Assembly: GCF_016907655.1 (NCBI RefSeq)
Contig: NZ_JAFBCL010000001.1
Coordinates: 6,668,001 to 6,732,000 of the forward strand
Length of the DNA: 64,000 bases
Origin: Saccharothrix algeriensis
Lineage (GTDB): Bacteria > Actinomycetota > Actinomycetes > Mycobacteriales > Pseudonocardiaceae
Direction: 5' to 3'
Every line of letters begins with the position of its first letter. Position 1 is the first letter of the stretch. Below are positions 58,912-64,000 of this stretch, piece after piece. The translations under genes and the position numbers were made by a program. The notes below the pieces were generated by a model. The model had not been told where the DNA came from, did no database searches, and saw nothing but the letters and a program-made list of their open reading frames with translations.

Positions 58912-59610
58912 GTGTGGGGAGTGGTGGAAGCGCTGTGGCGTTATCCGATCAAGTCGACCGGCGGTGAACGGCTGACGCGGGTGGAGGTCGAGCCGCGCGG
59001 TGTGGTCGGCGACCGGCTCTGGGCGGTGCGCGACGCGAACGGCAAGTTCGGCTCGGGCAAGAACACCCGGCGGTTCCGGCGGATGCCGGGGTTGCTGCTG
59101 CTGGGTTCGCGGCACCGGGGTGAGGACGAGCCGGAACTGCTCGACCCGGACGGGCGGCCGGTGCCCGACGCCGACGCCTACCTGCGGGCCTACCTGCGCC
59201 GCGACGACGTGTCCCTGGCGCGCGAAGCCGGGATCTCGCACTTCGACCAGCTGCCGGTGAGCGTGGTGACCACCGCGACGCTGGACTGGGTGCGGCGGGC
59301 GGTGCCGGGCGTGGCCGTGGACGAGCGGCGGTTCCGCTGCAACGTCGTGGTCCGCACCCCGCCGGGCACCCCGCCGTTCGTGGAGGACGACTGGCTGGGC
59401 CGCAGCGCGGTGATCGGCGGGACGACGCGGCTGGGGTTCGTGCGCGCCAGCGAGCGCTGCGTCATGGTCAACGAGGCCCAGCCCGGCCTGCCGCACTCGT
59501 CCGCGGTGCTCAAGGTGATCAGCGCTGCGCACGACACCCGCCTGGACGCCCTGGCCACGGTGCTGGCGCCCGGCAGCATCGGGCTCGGCGACCCGGTCGT
59601 CCCGGCCTGA
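58912..59610 (+). CDS. MOSC domain protein with N-terminal beta-barrel
   Basis: A 232-residue protein of the YcbX/mARC-like type: the start VEALWRYPIKSTGGERL and GVVGDRLWAVRDANG form the N-terminal barrel; RFRCNVVVRTP, the long loop and CVMVNEAQPGL belong to the MOSC domain. The molybdenum-ligand Cys expected in MOSC enzymes may be the one in RASERCVMVN. It probably handles molybdenum cofactor or reduces N-hydroxylated compounds. GTG 58912 is the start; a MoCo role is by family only. Confidence 0.85.
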   Translation: MWGVVEALWRYPIKSTGGERLTRVEVEPRGVVGDRLWAVRDANGKFGSGKNTRRFRRMPGLLLLGSRHRGEDEPELLDPDGRPVPDADAYLRAYLRRDDVSLAREAGISHFDQLPVSVVTTATLDWVRRAVPGVAVDERRFRCNVVVRTPPGTPPFVEDDWLGRSAVIGGTTRLGFVRASERCVMVNEAQPGLPHSSAVLKVISAAHDTRLDALATVLAPGSIGLGDPVVPA

Positions 59611-59756
59611 ACCGGCCCGGCGCCGGTGCGCGGCGGTTCCCGATCGGCGGCTTGTCCCGCGGGCGCCACCGGCGCGACGATGGACCGGTGGCGCTGCCCG
59701 GCCGGGTCGGGGCGGCGCCACGGATGCCGTCGCAGCCGATCTACCCCGGGAGTACC

Positions 59757-60341
59757 GTGGAATTCCAGGACGTGGTGCGCCGCAGGCGCATGGTGCGCAA
59801 CTTCACCGACGAGCCGGTCGCCGACGCGAGCGTGCAGCGGATCATGCGCAACGCGCAGCGCGGCCCGTCGGCCGGGTTCTCCCAGGGGCAGGGGTTCCTC
59901 GTGCTGCGGGGGGCGGAGCGGGAGCGCTTCTACGGGCTGGTCGCGCAGCTGTGGACCTTCGACTCGGTCAAGGTCGCGCCCGTGCTGGTCATCGCCTTCG
60001 CGGTGAAGGACGCCTACCTCGACCGGTACGCGGAGCCGGACAAGGGGTGGACCGACCGCGGCGAGCACCACTGGCCCGTCCCGTTCTGGCACATCGACAC
60101 CGGGATGGCCGTGCTGCTCATCCTCCAGACGGCCGTCGACGAGGGGCTCGGCGCGGTGTACTTCGGCATCGGCGCGGAGGACTTCGACCCGCTGCGCGCC
60201 GAGTTCGGCGTGCCCGCCGACCACGTGCCGATCGGCGCGATCGCGATCGGGCACCCCGCCGACGAGCCGCCGATCCCGACCTCGTCGTGGACCCGCAAGC
60301 GCCGGGACTTCACCGAGGCGGTGCGCTTCGGCCACTGGTGA
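59757..60341 (+). CDS. Nitroreductase family FMN enzyme
   Basis: A 194-residue protein: VEFQDVVRRRRMVRNFTDEP and RIMRNAQRGPSAGFSQGQGF are the FMN-binding N-terminus; ILQTAVDEGLGAVYFGIG and VPIGAIAIGHPADEP complete the fold. It would reduce nitro or enone groups with NAD(P)H. GTG 59757 is chosen because the family begins there and a CGGGAG lies just upstream; ATG 59724 would add 11 residues. Confidence 0.85.
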   Translation: MEFQDVVRRRRMVRNFTDEPVADASVQRIMRNAQRGPSAGFSQGQGFLVLRGAERERFYGLVAQLWTFDSVKVAPVLVIAFAVKDAYLDRYAEPDKGWTDRGEHHWPVPFWHIDTGMAVLLILQTAVDEGLGAVYFGIGAEDFDPLRAEFGVPADHVPIGAIAIGHPADEPPIPTSSWTRKRRDFTEAVRFGHW

Positions 60342-60547
60342 CCGCGGGCCAGCCGGGGACCACCGATCGGGTCCACCCGACCGCGGGGGCGCTTCACCGG
60401 GGCTTGTCCATCCACATCGGACAAGTCATTGCCGAGTCGGGTGATCGGCCCGCTCGTCAAGCACCGACCGCGATCCACCGCCGGCAGGGCGGCCGACAGC
60501 TCTCCTGCGGTGCGCCTTGGCGTCCACAATGGACAGAAGTCGGCCGT

Positions 60548-60580
60548 CCGGCCCGGCGGCGCGGCAGGTCGCCGGGCCGG
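60548..60580. terminator. Bidirectional hairpin between nitroreductase and F5/8 C genes
   Basis: An 11-bp perfect stem (CCGGCCCGGCG and complement) with an 11-nt loop lies in the 246-bp convergent spacer, just past a TCCACAATGGAC palindrome (60530-60541). Confidence 0.55.
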
Positions 60581-60587
60581 GCGCGGC

Positions 60588-61328
60588 TCACCGCGCGAAC
60601 ACCTGGATCTCGTTGACCCTGGTGTACGTCGGCTGGTGCGAGGGGCCGACCTTGGCCAGGATCTTGACGCCCTTGGTCCTGCGCGGCGGGAACCGCACCG
60701 TCAGCTCGTCGGAGGTGTTGTAGTTGTAGGTGCGGACGGTGTCCCACCAGCCCTCGTCCTCGTGCAGCACCTGCACGTCGAAGTCGCGCAGCTCGTAGCC
60801 GTCGGTGGTGTGGACGACGACGCGGCTCACCGGGCGCTGGTGGGGCCAGCGGACGAACACCCACTCCGGGTTGGTCGTCGGCGACCGGTCGATGTCGTTG
60901 GCCCAGCTGTGCTCGCCGCCCAGCAGCGTGCTGGTGTCGCCGTCGTTGACCTTGGCGGCCGAGTAGCCCGTGAACGTGGACGACGCGGTGGCCTTGCCGG
61001 ACAGGGCGAAGTTCTCACCCGGCCTGGGCGGTGGCGCCGAGGGGTGCGAGGTGGTGGTCGGCGGGTAGGTGGTGGAGGGCGGGTAGGCGGTCGTCGTCAC
61101 GTCGGTCGGCGCGGTGGTGGTCGGGCCGGTGGTCGTGGGTCCGGTGGACGTCGTCGTGGGTGCGGTGACCGTGGCCGTGGTCGGTGCGGCGGGGTCCGGC
61201 GGTTGCGCCGATGAGGACTGGTCGGCGAGCGCGGCGGGCGCGAGGGCGGTCACGACCGCCAGGCCGAGCAGCGCGAGCGCGACCCGGAGCGGTTTTCCGG
61301 CAGGGGAGGCCAACGGGTTTCCTCTCAT
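60588..61328 (-). CDS. Secreted F5/8 type C (discoidin-like) domain protein
   Basis: A 246-residue exported protein. Signal peptide about 1-36 (VALALLGLAVVTALAPAALA), then a Thr/Pro-rich linker of about 70 residues (PTTTSTGPTTTGPTTTAP), then a galactose-binding-like jelly roll (NFALSGKATASSTFTGYSAA, WVFVRWPHQRPVSRVVVHT, KGVKILAKVG). CBM32-like domains bind cell-wall or plant sugars. No catalytic domain is attached, so it is a binding or anchoring protein. Confidence 0.83.
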   Translation of the reverse strand: MRGNPLASPAGKPLRVALALLGLAVVTALAPAALADQSSSAQPPDPAAPTTATVTAPTTTSTGPTTTGPTTTAPTDVTTTAYPPSTTYPPTTTSHPSAPPPRPGENFALSGKATASSTFTGYSAAKVNDGDTSTLLGGEHSWANDIDRSPTTNPEWVFVRWPHQRPVSRVVVHTTDGYELRDFDVQVLHEDEGWWDTVRTYNYNTSDELTVRFPPRRTKGVKILAKVGPSHQPTYTRVNEIQVFAR

Positions 61329-61469
61329 CGGGTGGCAGGGGGGCGGGAGGGCCCGATCGGCCCGTCCCGCTGGGGGAACGGTGCCCGGTCCCGCCGCCGG
61401 TTCCCACCGCCGATGCGGCTAAGCGCCCCCGCCCCGAACGGCTCCGCCGCTCCCGGCCCGGTCCGGCGG

Positions 61470-62828
61470 CTACACCCGGTACGCGGCCACGTAACGGGCG
61501 GGGTCGCGGCCGAACTCGCCCTCCCAGCGCCGGATCACCCGGTCGGCGAAGGTGGTCCCGGTCTCGACGACCTCCTCGACCGGGTCGAGGTAGCCCAGCA
61601 CCTCCGCGCGCTCCAGCCCGGCGGCCACGCGGGCGGCCAGCCCGGCGCGCGCCAGCCGCAGCAGCTCGCGCCCCAGCTCGCGCACCGGCACGCCGCCCGC
61701 CGCGGCCGACAGCCCCCGCGCGGGCACGTCCCGGATCGCCTGCCGCAGTTCCGCGGCGGTGTGGTGGCGCAGCAGCTCCCACGCGGCCAGGCGGGACGGC
61801 CGGTGGTAGGTCAGGCCCACCCACAGCGCGGGCACGGCCTGGACGTGCGGGTAGGCGGGGCCGTCCGCGGCGCGCAGCTCCAGCGTGCGGCGCACCCGCA
61901 CCTCGGTCCACACCTGCGACAGGTGGGAGGTCCAGTCGTCCCAGGTGGGCATCGAGCCGTCGGGGAAACCGCGCTCCAGCAGCTCGCCGAAGGCGCTCCC
62001 GCCCGCCGCGCGGTAGGCGCCGTCGGCGGTCCGGTGGTAGATCATGGGCAGGCCCAGCGCCCACTCCACGAAGTCCTCGGCGGTCATGCGGTCCCGCAGC
62101 CCGACGGGCAGCAGGCCGCAGCGCCGCGGATCGGTCCTCAGCCAGCCCTGGCAGCGCCGCGACTGCAACCCGGTCAGCTCGCCGCCCTCCAGGGGCGAGT
62201 TCACGAACAGCGCGGCCACGACCGGCGACGCGGCGACGTGCACCCGCACCTTCTCCGCCAGGTCGTCGGCCGAGGTGTAGTCGAGCGTGGCCTGCGTGGA
62301 CAGGGTCAGCGCCATGACCACCTGCCCCAGCGAGCCCGCGTCGCCGAGGTCGTCGAAGAACCCGCGCATGAGCGCGCCGCGCGGCTTGGGCACCCACGGC
62401 ACGTCCGCCAACCGGTTGAACGGCAGGTTCGCGCCGGGCAGGACGGCCAGGCCGAGGCCGCGCGCGACCTCGGCGAGGTGGTCCACCGCCTGCCGCAGGC
62501 CGGTGACGGCGGTCGCCAGGTCGGCGACGGGCGGCGAGGCGTACTCCAGCGCCCCGCCGTGCTCCAGGGTGATCTCCGTGCCGTCGCCGGTGCGCACGCC
62601 CGTCAGGTGCTCGCCGTCGTGCAGCGGTTCGCCGCCGGTCTCGGCCTGCACCACCCGCAGGAGGTCGCGCACACCGTTGCGGTCGGCGTAAGGCGCGGCC
62701 ATCCCGGTTTGGGGGTCGACCACGGCGTTCTCGATCTCCACCCCGATCAGTTCCCGAGTTTCACCCGATTTAGTGAACAGGGACGCGAGTTCTGCTCGGC
62801 TGAGCGACTTGGTGGTGCTCGACGGCAT
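61470..62828 (-). CDS. Glutamate-cysteine ligase (GCS2 / EgtA-like)
   Basis: A 452-residue enzyme of the plant/actinobacterial glutamate-cysteine ligase group: IGVEIENAVVDPQTG (ATP/metal-binding Glu residues), ITLEHGGALEYASPP and LSTQATLDYTSADDL are family landmarks. It makes gamma-glutamylcysteine, used in ergothioneine (EgtA) or related thiol synthesis. No egtB-E genes adjoin, so it works with genes elsewhere or serves another thiol. In a strain making disulfide antibiotics an extra thiol-supply enzyme would make sense, but this is inference. It is divergent from an M20 amidohydrolase gene. Confidence 0.8.
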   Translation of the reverse strand: MPSSTTKSLSRAELASLFTKSGETRELIGVEIENAVVDPQTGMAAPYADRNGVRDLLRVVQAETGGEPLHDGEHLTGVRTGDGTEITLEHGGALEYASPPVADLATAVTGLRQAVDHLAEVARGLGLAVLPGANLPFNRLADVPWVPKPRGALMRGFFDDLGDAGSLGQVVMALTLSTQATLDYTSADDLAEKVRVHVAASPVVAALFVNSPLEGGELTGLQSRRCQGWLRTDPRRCGLLPVGLRDRMTAEDFVEWALGLPMIYHRTADGAYRAAGGSAFGELLERGFPDGSMPTWDDWTSHLSQVWTEVRVRRTLELRAADGPAYPHVQAVPALWVGLTYHRPSRLAAWELLRHHTAAELRQAIRDVPARGLSAAAGGVPVRELGRELLRLARAGLAARVAAGLERAEVLGYLDPVEEVVETGTTFADRVIRRWEGEFGRDPARYVAAYRV

Positions 62829-62915
62829 CTCGCCTCACCCTCTCCGAAAGACCGGTCGGGCCACGTCCCGCCGCGATCCGCCGGCGGGCGCGCGGGCCGG
62901 TGGTGACACGCACGC

Positions 62916-62948
62916 GTGACATCACTACCCGAAAGAATCGAATGTCAC
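62916..62948. promoter_or_regulatory. Inverted repeat in the glutamate-cysteine ligase / amidohydrolase spacer
   Basis: GTGACAT (62916-62922) and ATGTCAC (62942-62948) are perfect 7-bp arms 19 bp apart in the divergent spacer; another GTGACAC lies just left (62903). It is a possible regulator site. Confidence 0.35.
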
Positions 62949-63048
62949 TCCTGCTGTGGATCTTGCACGACGGGTGGGTGAAGATGCCAGGGGCACGGTG
63001 CTCCGCGTGCCCTCCGAGGTGGGCCCCGCCCTGGAAGAACGGCCAGCC

Positions 63049-64000
63049 ATGAACTTCGTCCCGAACGAGCTCCTGCCGCGGTCGGCCGCCACCGCCACGC
63101 CGGGCAGCGCCGGCGCGGCTCCCGGCGGCGCCCCGCCCACGCCCGGCACCGCCCCCGCGGCGCCCGCGGCCACGTCCGGCCCCACCACCTCCGGCCCCAC
63201 CACCTCCGGCCCCACCACCTCCGGCCCCATCGCGCCCGGCCCCGTCGCGCCCGGTCCCGCCACCCCCGGCTCCGTCGCGCCCGGCGGCGCCACCCCCGAG
63301 GCCCCCGCGCCCGGCGGCATCGCGCCCGCCGGTCCCACCGCGGTGCCCGGGAGCGCCACCGCCCTGCCCGACGGCGTCACCGTGGTGGCCCGCGGCACCG
63401 CGGCCGGCCCCGACCTCACCGCACCGGTGGTCGACCTCGGCGCGGGCCGGGGCCCGGCGTGGCTGGACGCCTGGCTCGCCGCCAACCTCGGCCAGGTGAT
63501 CGCCTGGCGGCGCGCCCTCCACGCCCACCCGGAGCTCAAGCGCCGGGAGTTCCGCACCACCCGCACGATCGTCGGCGTCCTGCGGTCGGTGGGGCTGGGC
63601 GCGCGGGTGCTGCCCATCGACACCGGGGTCATCTCCGAGGTCGGCTCGGGCCCGCGGTGCGTGGCGCTGCGCGCCGACATCGACGCCCTGCCCGTCACCG
63701 AGGGCGTCGACTTGCCGTTCAAGTCCTGGATCCCCGGCGTGGCGCACGCCTGCGGGCACGACGCGCACACCGCGATCCTGCTCGGCGCGGCGGCGGCGCT
63801 GGCGTCCGCGCCCGAGCTGCCCGGCCGCGTCCGCCTGCTGTTCCAGCCCGCCGAGGAGGAGCCGGGCGGTGCGCACGACGTCATCGCGGCCGGTGGCCTG
63901 GAGGGCGTGGAGCGGATCTTCGGGCTGCACTGCGACCCGAAGCTGACCGTCGGCACCGTGGGCACCCGCGTCGGGCCGGTGACCTCGGCGTGCGACATGA
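63049..64000 (+). CDS. M20 family amidohydrolase with low-complexity N-terminus (3' end outside window)
   Basis: 317 residues are visible and the frame is open at the right edge. After MNFVPNELLPRSA a stretch of about 90 residues of Pro/Ala/Gly/Thr repeats (PTTSGPTTSGPTTSGP, 15-bp direct repeats at about 63180-63230) precedes a normal M20D domain. That domain has WRRALHAHPELKRREFRTTR, the metal ligands in LRADIDALPV and HACGHDAHTAILLGAA, and FQPAEEEPGGA. The family hydrolyses N-acyl amino acids or similar amides. The repeat-rich extension is unusual for a cytosolic amidohydrolase. ATG 63049 is the first credible start, but in-frame GTGs at 62998 and 62956 are possible. Confidence 0.8.
   Translation, partial: MNFVPNELLPRSAATATPGSAGAAPGGAPPTPGTAPAAPAATSGPTTSGPTTSGPTTSGPIAPGPVAPGPATPGSVAPGGATPEAPAPGGIAPAGPTAVPGSATALPDGVTVVARGTAAGPDLTAPVVDLGAGRGPAWLDAWLAANLGQVIAWRRALHAHPELKRREFRTTRTIVGVLRSVGLGARVLPIDTGVISEVGSGPRCVALRADIDALPVTEGVDLPFKSWIPGVAHACGHDAHTAILLGAAAALASAPELPGRVRLLFQPAEEEPGGAHDVIAAGGLEGVERIFGLHCDPKLTVGTVGTRVGPVTSACDM

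Noticed and set aside
1..64000. tRNA, rRNA, riboswitch, insertion sequence, origin or attachment site
   Set aside because: No cloverleaf-like sequence, transposase frame, integrase or flanking direct repeats were seen by reading; a dedicated search could still find a short RNA.

Overview
The window is a very GC-rich actinomycete chromosome segment with dense, often translationally coupled genes, GTG/TTG starts and Tat/Sec-exported enzymes. Actinobacterial lineage markers include DUF2630, a GlxA-type regulator, an aromatic-carotenoid CrtU and an EgtA-like glutamate-cysteine ligase. A dithiolopyrrolone-type gene set points towards Saccharothrix or a relative in Pseudonocardiales; this is inference, since no rRNA or other marker is present.

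Layout. 0-3 kb: a cytochrome P450 with its own ferredoxin reductase and ferredoxin (minus strand), a frameshifted MarR-type relic and an ArsR-rhodanese regulator. 3.8-18.2 kb: a natural product cluster with a StrR-like regulator, an EpiD/PPC-decarboxylase-like flavoprotein, a single-module NRPS (Cy-A-PCP) whose A domain carries the cysteine code, a GMC oxidoreductase, a thioesterase, an acyl-CoA dehydrogenase and a truncated haemoglobin. It continues with a DAO-type flavoenzyme, an XRE-cupin regulator, a CxxC dithiol oxidase and a DHA2 exporter. This set and the order F|E-D-C-B-G match the holomycin/thiolutin (hlm) pathway as I remember it: one cysteine module used twice, then four flavin oxidations, decarboxylation and disulfide closure. 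18.3-21.6 kb: a MerR regulator coupled to a VIT-VWA protein.

22.2-34.4 kb: a compact multi-enzyme lipid or polyketide locus. It contains a WS/DGAT-like acyltransferase, an SDR, an AT-ACP protein, a 1960-residue SDR-KS-CLF-KR-DH megasynthase, an acyl-CoA oxidase-like protein and a short LuxR regulator. The architecture resembles PUFA/hgl-type synthases, but I recognise no described family. 34.5-47.6 kb: mostly housekeeping, regulatory and stress genes, including a leaderless periplasmic-binding-fold protein, a GlxA/exported DJ-1 pair, a general-stress SDR with sigma-B-like promoter candidates, a subtilisin with Ig-like domains and an HxlR/quinone reductase pair.

48.1-54.7 kb: a partial aromatic carotenoid cluster (crtT-like, crtU, Rieske DUF5914-like, crtB, crtE). 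crtI and crtY are not in the window. The Rieske gene lies between two unrelated 17-bp minisatellites, and an AT-richer island with a 20-bp repeat lies between crtU and the Rieske gene. 55.0-58.5 kb: a 61-residue His/Glu-rich peptide ending in a CSGNGC motif, followed by a TPR-CHAT protease and a four-cysteine secreted protein; this is the most novel-looking small system here. 58.9-64 kb: MOSC, nitroreductase, a secreted F5/8-type C protein, a glutamate-cysteine ligase and the start of an M20 amidohydrolase. I saw no tRNA, rRNA, CRISPR array or insertion sequence.
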